From NCBI GenBank assembly GCA_947503625.1, contig CANNEK010000004.1, positions 352,046 to 416,045 on the forward strand: a stretch of 64,000 nucleotides of DNA. Reading direction: 5' to 3'. The notes beneath the pieces were generated by a model. That model did no database searches. It was not told where the DNA came from and was given only the letters and a program-made list of their open reading frames with translations. Origin of the DNA: an uncultured Kordiimonas sp. Its GTDB lineage: Bacteria > Pseudomonadota > Alphaproteobacteria > Sphingomonadales > Kordiimonadaceae. The position numbers were made by a program, and so were the translations under genes. The first letter of the stretch is position 1. Each line of letters opens with the position of its first letter. Below are positions 1 through 7,379 of this stretch, one piece after another.

Positions 1-342
1 GGTTTGAGGGTTCCTGCTCGCGAACGCATTGTCGACGGCGAAGGAAAAGCAGTTTTCCGAGATGCTCTGAAGGGCTTTTTGCCGGACGAAACCTTGAACC
101 GTCCAAAGAAAGGTTTTGATGTACCTACTGTGAGCTGGCTTCGAAATGAACTTGCAGACGATACAATGTCGCTCGGTGAAAGCGAGATTTTTGCTGATAG
201 TGGTTTGTTCAATATGTTCGGTATTCAGCAAATGGCTGAAGAACATGTCATAGGTTCAAGAGATCACCATACCAGTCTATGGTCTTTGATCATGTTGGAA
301 CGGTCTCTCAGGAAATTGAACCTGGAGATGCCAACAGCTTAA
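1..342 (+). CDS. Asparagine synthase-like protein, C-terminal fragment
   Basis: Only the last 113 residues are in the window; the frame is open at base 1, so the gene starts upstream. The block RPKKGFDVP followed by SWL is the conserved end of the synthetase domain of asparagine synthase (AsnB-like) proteins, which adenylate a carboxylate and transfer ammonia or an amine. The family includes true asparagine synthetases, exopolysaccharide-cluster members and lasso-peptide macrolactam cyclases; this fragment cannot decide which. It is convergent with phoB, whose stop lies two bases away. The HPr-rel-A-type operon on the same strand begins 2.4 kb downstream, so it may be functionally linked to that operon, but phoR-phoB lies between them. 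Confidence 0.8.
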   Translation, partial: GLRVPARERIVDGEGKAVFRDALKGFLPDETLNRPKKGFDVPTVSWLRNELADDTMSLGESEIFADSGLFNMFGIQQMAEEHVIGSRDHHTSLWSLIMLERSLRKLNLEMPTA

Positions 343-343
343 C

Positions 344-1030
344 CTATTGGTTGTTGTCCAGAGCGTAGCCCGCAGACCTTACAGTGCGGATGTAGTCTTT
401 TCCGCCAGCGTTCATCGCTTTGCGAAGCCGTCTGATGTGGACATCAACCGTTCTTGGTTCAACATACACATCATGGCCCCAAACCGAATCGAGCAATTGC
501 TCCCGAGAAAAAACCCGGCCGGGGTTTTCCATAAAATGACGCAACAGGCGATATTCGGTTGGTCCCAGATGAATTGATGTGCCGTTTCTGGTGACCCGGT
601 GGGAAACATTATCAAGGCGAATATCTTCGAAAGAGAGTTCCTTTCCTGCCAGGGCAGGGCGAACCCGTCTGAGAACAGCCTGAATACGTGCGATCAATTC
701 CTTGGGCGAGAAAGGTTTGACAACATAGTCATCAGCACCGGTTTCAAGGCCTCGAACCCGATCAGGTTCGTCGGCACGTGCAGTCAGCATAATGATGGGT
801 ACATTGGCAGTTTCGCTATTGCGACGTAGCTGGCGGCATATCTCCAGGCCGGAGAGGTTGGGTAGCATCCAGTCCAGCAAGATAACATCAGGTGTATCTT
901 GTGCGGCGAGATAAAGGCCTTCTTCACCATCGGCAACCGCATCGACTTTATAGTCCGCGCGCTCAAGATTGTAGCGCACCAACTCAGTGATATTCAGATC
1001 ATCTTCAATCAGTAATACTCTGGTCTTCAC
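344..1030 (-). CDS. phoB: Phosphate-type response regulator PhoB
   Basis: OmpR/PhoB-family regulator that on phosphorylation by PhoR binds Pho boxes to control phosphate-starvation genes. The receiver domain (about residues 1-120) has the acidic pair E9-D10-D11, phospho-acceptor D53 in LLDWMLP, and the conserved TARADE and KPFSPKEL stretches. A winged-helix domain (about 130-225) ends in VRSAGYAL. I placed the start at GTG 1030 because AGAGGAA lies about 8 bases upstream and family members begin right before the first strand. An upstream ATG at 1060 would add ten residues with no family match. It lies downstream of phoR on the same strand with a 169-base gap, without pst genes between them. 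Confidence 0.9.
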   Translation of the reverse strand: MKTRVLLIEDDLNITELVRYNLERADYKVDAVADGEEGLYLAAQDTPDVILLDWMLPNLSGLEICRQLRRNSETANVPIIMLTARADEPDRVRGLETGADDYVVKPFSPKELIARIQAVLRRVRPALAGKELSFEDIRLDNVSHRVTRNGTSIHLGPTEYRLLRHFMENPGRVFSREQLLDSVWGHDVYVEPRTVDVHIRRLRKAMNAGGKDYIRTVRSAGYALDNNQ

Positions 1031-1199
1031 AGCGCAGGTTCCTCTATTCCCATTGTACACACTAGCTATTGTTAACGAGCAATGTCATGGCCTTTGATGG
1101 CATACAGATACTGGCCCTATGTTACATTTTAATGGCGTGCCTGGCGAGGAAATGTAGCTTTTGTGACACGCACTTTATCATGGTAGTCCGCCGGATGGT

Positions 1200-2480
1200 C
1201 TATTTAGCGCGCGTCAGTTTGAAGCTAAAAGTTGTCCCTTTACCCAGTTCGCTCTCAACGTCCAGTATGCTGTCGTGCCTGATCAGGATATGTTTGACGA
1301 TCGCGAGCCCCAAACCGGTGCCTCCCATCTTGCGGGAACGGGCGTCGTCAACGCGGTAAAACCGCTCGGTCAGGCGAGCAAGGTGCTCTTTGGAAATTCC
1401 CGGCCCTTCATCCCTAATGGATATGCATACCTGCTTTTTATTTTTTGTCGGTTCCGCCGACACATGAACTTTCGTATCGCGGTCCGCATATTTTGCTGCA
1501 TTTACAGTCAAATTGATCAGAACCTGCATCAGTTGATCCGGGTCGGCGATCACTTTTGTTGAATTATCTTCGATACTGGTTTTGAATTTGATTCCGCGTT
1601 CTTTACCGGTCGCTTCTGCGGTCATGACAACGCTCTGAATCATGGCATCCAGATTGACTATGGTTTCAGGCACCTCATGGCGGGACATTTCGATCTTCGA
1701 GAGTGATAGCAGGTCGTCAATCAAGCGGACCATGCGTTCCGCCTCTGACTGCATGATTTTCAGGAACCGTTCGTGGGCGGGCAGGTCATCTTTTGCAGGG
1801 CCTTGAAGTGTTTCGATGAACCCGATGAGCGAGGATAGGGGGGTTCTTAGTTCGTGACTGGCATTGGCTACGAAATCGACACGCATTTGCTCAGTCTGTA
1901 ACATGCTTGTAATTTCGTAAAAGAAAGCCATTGCCTGAGTAGGAACATCGTCACCTCCGGTTCCCGATACACGTGAAACTGTTACGTCAAAGCTGCGTTT
2001 CTGCTTGTTCATGTAGCGTACGACACCAGCATGTTTTTTACCCGAATCAAAAATCTGATGAATTGCGTCAACGATCTTTGATTGTCTTAGGTAGAGATAG
2101 GCATCGTTCCCAACGATATCATCGCCCAACAGTTCAAGTGCTGAATGATTAGCGAAGGAGATTTTGTGGTCTTCGCCTATAATCAAAATGGGAAGCGGTA
2201 CAGCGTTAAGCGTGTTTGCTCTTACAGACTTGATACCACCCCGTTTGTTAAACTCAAGCTTCCGGGTTTCCCGTATTCGGGACCGTAGTGCCGTCCTGTG
2301 GCGCTTGAACTCAAGCCGGACAAGCAGAGCAGCAATGGTCAGGAAAATCAGAATGCCGGCAACAGTATCGACCAGTTCGATAGACCAGAAAAAGGCCAAA
2401 AGGGAAAGTAGCGCCACAATGATTGTGCGCTCACTTAGGAGAGCTTGAAGACCTGCTGTTTCTCTTGCGCTGCGTGCCAT
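1200..2480 (-). CDS. phoR: Phosphate regulon sensor histidine kinase PhoR
   Basis: Membrane sensor kinase that phosphorylates PhoB. Two hydrophobic segments (about residues 18-35 and 37-55) anchor the N-terminus with almost no periplasmic loop, as is usual for PhoR, which senses through the Pst-PhoU system rather than directly. A PAS domain follows (about 90-190). The dimerisation box has H209 in ASHELRTPLSS, and the ATPase domain has the N box (NLTVNAAKYA), G1 (DEGPGI) and G2 (GGTGLGLAIVKH). The gene is transcribed toward phoB and away from the cassette that starts at 2706, so both share a 225-base divergent control region. Confidence 0.9.
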   Translation of the reverse strand: MARSARETAGLQALLSERTIIVALLSLLAFFWSIELVDTVAGILIFLTIAALLVRLEFKRHRTALRSRIRETRKLEFNKRGGIKSVRANTLNAVPLPILIIGEDHKISFANHSALELLGDDIVGNDAYLYLRQSKIVDAIHQIFDSGKKHAGVVRYMNKQKRSFDVTVSRVSGTGGDDVPTQAMAFFYEITSMLQTEQMRVDFVANASHELRTPLSSLIGFIETLQGPAKDDLPAHERFLKIMQSEAERMVRLIDDLLSLSKIEMSRHEVPETIVNLDAMIQSVVMTAEATGKERGIKFKTSIEDNSTKVIADPDQLMQVLINLTVNAAKYADRDTKVHVSAEPTKNKKQVCISIRDEGPGISKEHLARLTERFYRVDDARSRKMGGTGLGLAIVKHILIRHDSILDVESELGKGTTFSFKLTRAK

Positions 2481-2552
2481 GGGTTTTGACTGCTATTCCG
2501 GATTTTACGTGTTTATGACTTACATGAAGGCGTCGCAGTTAAAAACACCAAA

Positions 2553-2570
2553 GTTACATTTCCATGACGA
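2553..2570 (-). promoter_or_regulatory. Possible Pho box upstream of phoR
   Basis: Read on the minus strand this is TCGTCAT-GGAA-ATGTAAC, two heptamers spaced like the Pho-box consensus (CTGTCAT-N4-CTGTCAT), matching about 5 and 4 of 7 positions. It lies about 75 bases upstream of the phoR start, where autoregulation by PhoB would act, and also upstream of the divergent cassette promoter. The match is imperfect. Confidence 0.3.
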
Positions 2571-2586
2571 ACAGTTTTGATGAAAG

Positions 2587-2615
2587 TTGATATTTTACTA
2601 GGAAAAATATAGCAT
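2587..2615 (+). promoter_or_regulatory. Candidate sigma-70 promoter of the HPr-rel-A-type operon
   Basis: TTGATA (five of six against TTGACA), a 17-base spacer, and TAGCAT (four of six against TATAAT). It lies about 90 bases upstream of the GTG start of the first gene and directs transcription into it. A second AT-rich stretch (TATATAAC) follows at about 2633 but has no good -35. Confidence 0.4.
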
Positions 2616-2705
2616 TATGGCTTATATAACTTCTATCTGGTTGGGGCTTGGCTCTTTTTGAGCGCCAGTGATACGTAGTGTTATTCGCATCATAACGGAA
2701 AAATC

Positions 2706-3455
2706 GTGACTGAACGGCCAGATACATCTGATTTTGAAGACGAAGTTACCCAAAAATTGTCTGATCGCAGGCAACTGCTTAGGCTTGGTGCCGCAGGTTT
2801 GCCGATGGTCCTGACCTTGAAGGCGTCCGCGCAACAAGCGGTTATTTCGCAGTTGCAATGTATTATAAAGATGCCTCTGCGGTTACGCTTTCTGGTGGAT
2901 TGTGATGGCGCAGTCTGGGTTGGCACCAGATTCATTCGGTATGAGAATGGTAAAGGCTGGAAAGTCAGCCATATTACCCGTTTTAAAAACAATGCGTCAC
3001 AGATTTTCCCGGCTGGAGCAGCCGCAAGTGCTTTTAGGCCCGTAGATTGCCCTGCCGTAGTTTGTGATGATGACGATGATGATGGTGGCAAAAACAATGA
3101 CGGTGATTACACCGGCGGTGGTAATGGACTGTCAGAACTCGACAGGCTTTTGAATTCAGGTGTACCGTCCAATGCGTCCGAGATAGCGAGCTATTCCAAC
3201 AGCCGCAGTAAAGATGATGATGATGACGATGACTGTGATCCAGATTGGCAGGACAGCGGCTATGCATTTTACCAAATTAATAAGAACACGGAGATCACGC
3301 CAGGCGAGATAATTAATGGTACAGGAAGCGCTAACAATGAAGCTCAGGCTTTATTCGTTTCTTTGTCTGTTAAATACAGCCAGGACCTGGAAGGTCAGTC
3401 ATCATGGCCTGGCATTTCATGTATTGTTTCTATTTTGAACTATCTAAATCCATAG
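2706..3455 (+). CDS. Twin-arginine-leader, Asp- and Cys-rich protein; candidate substrate of the cassette
   Basis: I know no named family for the whole 249-residue protein. The N-terminus is acidic and hydrophilic, then reads DRRQLLRLGAAGLPMVLTL (20-38) and ASAQQA, a twin-arginine (Tat) type signal with a short hydrophobic core. The mature part has six cysteines (52, 66, 115, 120, 177, 239). It also has two poly-Asp runs arranged as mirror images: C120 followed by six Asp, and seven Asp followed by C177, separated by a Gly/Asn/Ser-rich stretch. This suggests a folded, exported, possibly disulfide-bonded, metal- or cation-binding protein. It is first in an operon with a PqqD-like chaperone, an HprK-like kinase and a nucleotidyltransferase, so I infer that it is the protein these act on. 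Start GTG 2706 has only a weak upstream purine run. Confidence 0.6.
   Translation: MTERPDTSDFEDEVTQKLSDRRQLLRLGAAGLPMVLTLKASAQQAVISQLQCIIKMPLRLRFLVDCDGAVWVGTRFIRYENGKGWKVSHITRFKNNASQIFPAGAAASAFRPVDCPAVVCDDDDDDGGKNNDGDYTGGGNGLSELDRLLNSGVPSNASEIASYSNSRSKDDDDDDDCDPDWQDSGYAFYQINKNTEITPGEIINGTGSANNEAQALFVSLSVKYSQDLEGQSSWPGISCIVSILNYLNP
3063..3236 (+). repeat. Two GAY-codon runs encoding mirrored Cys/poly-Asp motifs
   Basis: Codons 120-126 read TGT then six GAT/GAC, and codons 170-177 read seven GAT/GAC then TGT. Mixed GAT and GAC use suggests selection for the residues rather than recent triplet slippage. The intervening about 43 residues are rich in Gly, Asn and Ser. Confidence 0.8.
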
Positions 3456-3487
3456 TGATCGACCCTTTAAGGCTAGAGTGCTGACAC

Positions 3488-3793
3488 ATGGCAGCAGGCC
3501 CCATTTCAAATTCCGCCAGATGGACATCGGATCCAAATAACTATCTGGTACAGGAATTTGACGATACATTCTTTGTTTTTTTCCGACCGTCCGGCGAGAC
3601 ACATTTTCTCAATTTTCTATCGCACGGGGTGCTCGATTTAGTGTCATCCAAAGATGTTGGTGTTGCAGATATCGGCACAGAAATGCGCGTCCGTTTTGGT
3701 GTTAGTGAGACCGAACTCCCTGATTCCCTGATAAAACAGACAATCGAGCAACTGGATGAAACAGGTTTGATAGAACCTGTTGGTAGCCAATGA
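3488..3793 (+). CDS. PqqD-like peptide chaperone of the HPr-rel-A type
   Basis: A 101-residue PqqD-family protein. PqqD folds are RiPP recognition elements that bind leader peptides and present them to tailoring enzymes; lasso-peptide B1 proteins have the same fold. Typical features are FDDTFFVFFRPSGETHFLN (about 23-41) followed by L(L/V)DLVSS and a C-terminal helix-wing (QTIEQLDETGLIEP). This matches the PqqD branch that accompanies HprK-related kinases better than true PqqD, and no PQQ genes are near. The stop overlaps the next start (ATGA), so translation with the kinase is probably coupled. Its likely client is the upstream leader-bearing protein; that is inference. Confidence 0.75.
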   Translation: MAAGPISNSARWTSDPNNYLVQEFDDTFFVFFRPSGETHFLNFLSHGVLDLVSSKDVGVADIGTEMRVRFGVSETELPDSLIKQTIEQLDETGLIEPVGSQ

Positions 3794-4713
3794 CCCTGCG
3801 GGCGTTAAAATCATTTGATAGACGTGATCTGCACAAGGCTTTGAAACAAGGTAGTTTTACGTTGCAGCTTGGCCCGTTTTCCCACCTGATTTCAGGCTCT
3901 AGCCCGGCGTTGCTGGACTTTTTGCAGGATACCTACCGGGATTACTCTGTAGAGATGTCGCCAAGTGATGTGACGGAGGTTTTGCTCAATATACGCGCTC
4001 CAAACCTGTTCAGGCGGTTTATCCGTCCGCAGATTATGCCGGACCCGGGTTTTGATGTACCCGCAGTGCCTCTTCCCAAGCGTATGGCTCCTCTAGCATA
4101 TGAAATGGGCATGAATCTGTCTATCGCCCTTAAATGCTGTCGGTTTGTGAATATCCATGCTGGTGTCGTCGCCGATGATCATGGTGCTATTCTGATGAGT
4201 GCTGCCTCGGGGTCAGGGAAAAGCACACTGACAGCAGCCATGATGCAGCATGGTTATCGGCTTTTTTCCGATGAGTTTGCGTTGCTGGGCCTTGATGAGC
4301 CCCTTGTACATCCGTACCCGCGGCCAATTTCGCTTAAGCAGGAAACCATCCCGATTGTTCGCGAACTGGTTGGGGCGGACTGGCTTAGCAAAACTGTTTC
4401 CGGAACCCCGAAGGGTGATATAGCTTATTATCGTGCTCGTCCTGAAGATCTTGCAAGAGCTCATGTCCCTGCACCTGTAAAACTGATCCTGTTTCCGAAG
4501 TTTGAGACTGGGGCCAATCCTTTTGCTCAAAGACTGAACCCGGCAGAAGCCATTATTCGGCTGGTTCCCGCATCGACTAATTATTCGCTGCTGGGTGAAG
4601 AAGCCTATAAAACCCTGGCGAGTTTAGTCGAAAATGCGTCGGCATTTGAGTTAACATACGGCACAACCGAGCAAAGTATCGATCTCGTCAAACAGCTTAC
4701 GGCCAGTCATTAG
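3790..4713 (+). CDS. HPr kinase-related kinase (HprK-related kinase A type)
   Basis: A 307-residue P-loop protein related to the C-terminal domain of HPr kinase/phosphorylase. Walker A is ASGSGKST (139-146), preceded by the conserved NIHAGVV segment and followed by RLFSDEFALL, the Walker-B-like Asp region. The N-terminal ~110 residues do not resemble the HprK N-domain, and no PTS genes are nearby, so HPr is an unlikely substrate. Related kinases in lasso-peptide clusters phosphorylate a Ser of the precursor peptide. I infer that a protein or peptide from this operon is phosphorylated. It overlaps the PqqD-like gene by four bases and precedes the nucleotidyltransferase by 11 bases. Confidence 0.8.
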   Translation: MTLRALKSFDRRDLHKALKQGSFTLQLGPFSHLISGSSPALLDFLQDTYRDYSVEMSPSDVTEVLLNIRAPNLFRRFIRPQIMPDPGFDVPAVPLPKRMAPLAYEMGMNLSIALKCCRFVNIHAGVVADDHGAILMSAASGSGKSTLTAAMMQHGYRLFSDEFALLGLDEPLVHPYPRPISLKQETIPIVRELVGADWLSKTVSGTPKGDIAYYRARPEDLARAHVPAPVKLILFPKFETGANPFAQRLNPAEAIIRLVPASTNYSLLGEEAYKTLASLVENASAFELTYGTTEQSIDLVKQLTASH

Positions 4714-4724
4714 GCGCATTATAA

Positions 4725-5765
4725 ATGGACACGCTCAAACAAATTGTTGGTCTGTCGGCTTTACCTGCCGCTGTCATGGATCAGATAAAGCTTCTGAATA
4801 GCGCAGATGCTAACCATGTGTTGGGGCAGATGGCATCCAGACTGAAGCATGAGGCTGACGGCAACCTCAAGGATATCTTCAACAATGCGCTTTTGCGCGC
4901 GAAACGTGATCATACGATGTTGACGTTTGAAATGAACCGAGTTGAACGAGCCTTAAGCGAGGCAGGGGTTATCCCTGTTATCCTGAAAGGGGGTGCCTAC
5001 GTTGCTCGTAATATGGCTGCGGCTGCTGGCCGCAGAGTAAGCGATTTGGATATTCTTGTAGCTTTTGAAGAGCTGGAAAAGGTGGAAGAGGCCCTTCTTG
5101 CGGCGGGTTGGGAGCCAGAAGAAACCACCGACAATGAATACGATCAAGATTATTACCGCCAGCACATGCACGAGTTGCCTCCTCTTCGCCACGCCAAGCG
5201 AGGGACAGTGCTCGACGTTCATCACGCATTGTTGCCCCGAACCTCGCGCTTTTCTGTTGATGTGAGCAAAATGATGGATGCCGCCTTGCAGTTGCCAGAT
5301 CACAAACTAAAGACATTCAGTGAAATTGACATCTTTATCCATTCGGCCGTTCATGGGTTTGCAGATGGCGCTCTCGACGTTCCAATACGAACGCTGGTGG
5401 AACTGTTTTTGATTTATAATCACCTGTCTGGTGAAGACATTGACGAGATCGTATCAAGGGCAACGGACTTGGGTGCAGCAGTACCGGTTGGCATGGCCCT
5501 GTGGGCGGTCGGACGTGTGTTTGGGGTCGAACGGGCAAGCGCGTCTTCGGGCGAGTTAATAAAGCCATATCGCTATTTGATATTCAAATGGGCTGTCCTG
5601 TCGAAAACCCGAAACGATATTTCTGCTCCGTTTGCGAAAACATTTTTGTATGTGAGAAGTCATTATTTGCGGATGCCATTCTACCTGTTGTTTCCGCACC
5701 TTATAAAAAAAGCAATTGCGTGGCGACCAAACTCAAAGACACCAAGCGAGTTACCGTTTCCCTGA
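4725..5765 (+). CDS. Nucleotidyltransferase family protein (PF14907-like) of the cassette
   Basis: A 346-residue member of the polymerase-beta-like nucleotidyltransferase superfamily. The active-site region is LKGG (88-90) followed by RRVSDLDILV with D107 and D109 as the metal-binding pair, then AAGW, and later VLDVHHALLP, typical of this family. It would transfer a nucleotide monophosphate to an unknown acceptor. In lasso-like and HPr-rel-A cassettes it travels with a PqqD-like protein and an HprK-like kinase, as here, so it probably modifies the same substrate. It is the last gene of the operon; no clear terminator follows. Confidence 0.75.
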   Translation: MDTLKQIVGLSALPAAVMDQIKLLNSADANHVLGQMASRLKHEADGNLKDIFNNALLRAKRDHTMLTFEMNRVERALSEAGVIPVILKGGAYVARNMAAAAGRRVSDLDILVAFEELEKVEEALLAAGWEPEETTDNEYDQDYYRQHMHELPPLRHAKRGTVLDVHHALLPRTSRFSVDVSKMMDAALQLPDHKLKTFSEIDIFIHSAVHGFADGALDVPIRTLVELFLIYNHLSGEDIDEIVSRATDLGAAVPVGMALWAVGRVFGVERASASSGELIKPYRYLIFKWAVLSKTRNDISAPFAKTFLYVRSHYLRMPFYLLFPHLIKKAIAWRPNSKTPSELPFP

Positions 5766-5918
5766 TATAATTCTGTGCGGCCGCCATCATGTGCTGATAA
5801 TCGCCATTTACACTTGCGTCTATGGCCTCGCTTGGTTTATGAGCAAAGGAAATTGCGCAAACAAGCTTTCGTTTGAAATATAGTTATAGGTTTGTTTGCT
5901 GTGAAAAAGGTGAATGTG

Positions 5919-7292
5919 ATGAGTGAATGGCGCCCCGATAGCTGGAGAACCATGCCGATAGTGCAGGTTCCAACGTACCCCGATCAAGTGGAAGTGAAGC
6001 TGGTTGAAGAGGAGCTTTCAAGTTTTCCGCCGCTGGTTTTCGCCGGTGAAGCGCGCAACTTGAAATCACAGCTCGCAGACGTTGCAGCCGGAAAGGCTTT
6101 CTTGTTGCAAGGGGGCGACTGCGCCGAGAGCTTCGCTGAATTTCATCCGAACAATATTCGCGATACCTTCAGGGTGCTGTTGCAGATGGCTGTCGTGCTC
6201 ACATTTGCTGCGAGCTGCCCGGTTGTCAAAGTTGGCCGATTGGCGGGTCAATTTGCCAAGCCGAGGTCAAGTGATGTTGAAGTTAAAGACGGTGTAGAGT
6301 TACCAAGCTATCGCGGCGACATCATCAATGGAATTGGTTTTGATGCAGAGTCTCGTATTCCAGACCCTCGGCGCATGCAGAGAGCCTATAGTCAGGCTGC
6401 GGCCACTCTAAATCTTCTTCGGGCTTTTGCTCAGGGGGGCTATGCCAATCTTCTATCGGTTCACAGATGGAATCTGGATTTTGTCACCCAAAGCGGCGCC
6501 GGGGAACAGTATCAGGAGCTGGCAGATCGTATCGGTGAAGCGCTTTCTTTCATGGAAGCGTGCGGTATAAATCCTGCAGACGTTCGTCAGCTTCAGGGGA
6601 CGGATTTTTACACGTCCCACGAAGCACTGTTACTAGGTTACGAGCAAGCCCTGACAAGGGTCGATAGTACATCCGGCGATTGGTATGACACTTCTGCACA
6701 TATGTTGTGGGTAGGGGATCGCACCCGGCAAACCAATGGCGCTCATCTGGAGTTTTTGCGAGGGGTATCAAACCCGGTCGCCTCCAAAGTAGGGCCTACG
6801 ACGGACCCGGATGATCTGATTCGTCTCATCGATATTCTAAACCCGACAAACGAGCCGGGCAGGCTCACGCTGATCACCAGATTTGGCGCTGATAAAGTCG
6901 AAGACTATCTGCCACGTCTATTGCGTAGAGTGAAATCGGAAGGCAGGAACATTGTCTGGTCGTGTGATCCGATGCACGGCAATACGTTGTCGGCTGCAAA
7001 TGGCCTGAAAACAAGGCCGTTTGAGCGCATTTTGCAGGAAGTAAAACGAGTGTTCGCCGTGCATAAGGCGGAAGGAACCTATGCTGGTGGCATTCATCTG
7101 GAACTAACCGGCCAGAATGTTACAGAGTGCACTGGAGGTACTGCAGCTATCACAGAGGATGGTTTGTCATCACGGTATCATACGCATTGTGACCCGCGTC
7201 TGAATGCCAACCAGGCAATTGAACTCGCGTTTTTGGTTGCAGAGGCACTGAAAGAAGAGCGTAAGGCCCTGGTGGATGACGCTGCCGCTTGA
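5919..7292 (+). CDS. aroG: 3-deoxy-7-phosphoheptulonate synthase, class II
   Basis: First enzyme of the shikimate pathway, condensing phosphoenolpyruvate and erythrose 4-phosphate. Class II (plant/mycobacterial type) signatures are present: [38 protein letters not shown] and [15 protein letters not shown]. At 457 residues it is the usual class II length. I chose ATG 5919 because AAAGGTGA lies 7 bases upstream; GTG 5901 and TTG 5892 are in frame but lack support. A strong rho-independent terminator follows, so it is probably a single-gene unit. Confidence 0.93.
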   Translation: MSEWRPDSWRTMPIVQVPTYPDQVEVKLVEEELSSFPPLVFAGEARNLKSQLADVAAGKAFLLQGGDCAESFAEFHPNNIRDTFRVLLQMAVVLTFAASCPVVKVGRLAGQFAKPRSSDVEVKDGVELPSYRGDIINGIGFDAESRIPDPRRMQRAYSQAAATLNLLRAFAQGGYANLLSVHRWNLDFVTQSGAGEQYQELADRIGEALSFMEACGINPADVRQLQGTDFYTSHEALLLGYEQALTRVDSTSGDWYDTSAHMLWVGDRTRQTNGAHLEFLRGVSNPVASKVGPTTDPDDLIRLIDILNPTNEPGRLTLITRFGADKVEDYLPRLLRRVKSEGRNIVWSCDPMHGNTLSAANGLKTRPFERILQEVKRVFAVHKAEGTYAGGIHLELTGQNVTECTGGTAAITEDGLSSRYHTHCDPRLNANQAIELAFLVAEALKEERKALVDDAAA

Positions 7293-7315
7293 TACTAATC
7301 GCATTTAGGGATTTG

Positions 7316-7338
7316 AAGGCGGCGTTTGCCGCCTTTTT
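7316..7338 (+). terminator. Rho-independent terminator after the DAHP synthase gene
   Basis: Perfect stem GGCGGC-GTTT-GCCGCC (7318-7333) followed by TTTTT. Confidence 0.9.
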
Positions 7339-7379
7339 CTTGTCTTGTGATGTACCGCCAAGAAGAGTAAAAGCGCCTC

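Noticed and set aside
3034..3267. Minus-strand open frame with poly-His runs
   Set aside because: It is the complement of the Asp codon runs in the cassette's first gene, with no ribosome binding site.
3790..4713. Possibility that the kinase is a true HPr kinase/phosphorylase
   Set aside because: The N-terminal region differs, no PTS genes are near, and its operon partners are PqqD-like and nucleotidyltransferase genes.
2706..5765. Possibility that the cassette is a standard lasso-peptide or PQQ cluster
   Set aside because: There is no small lasso precursor, B2 protease or dedicated ABC exporter, and no other pqq gene; the only candidate substrate is a 249-residue Tat-type protein.
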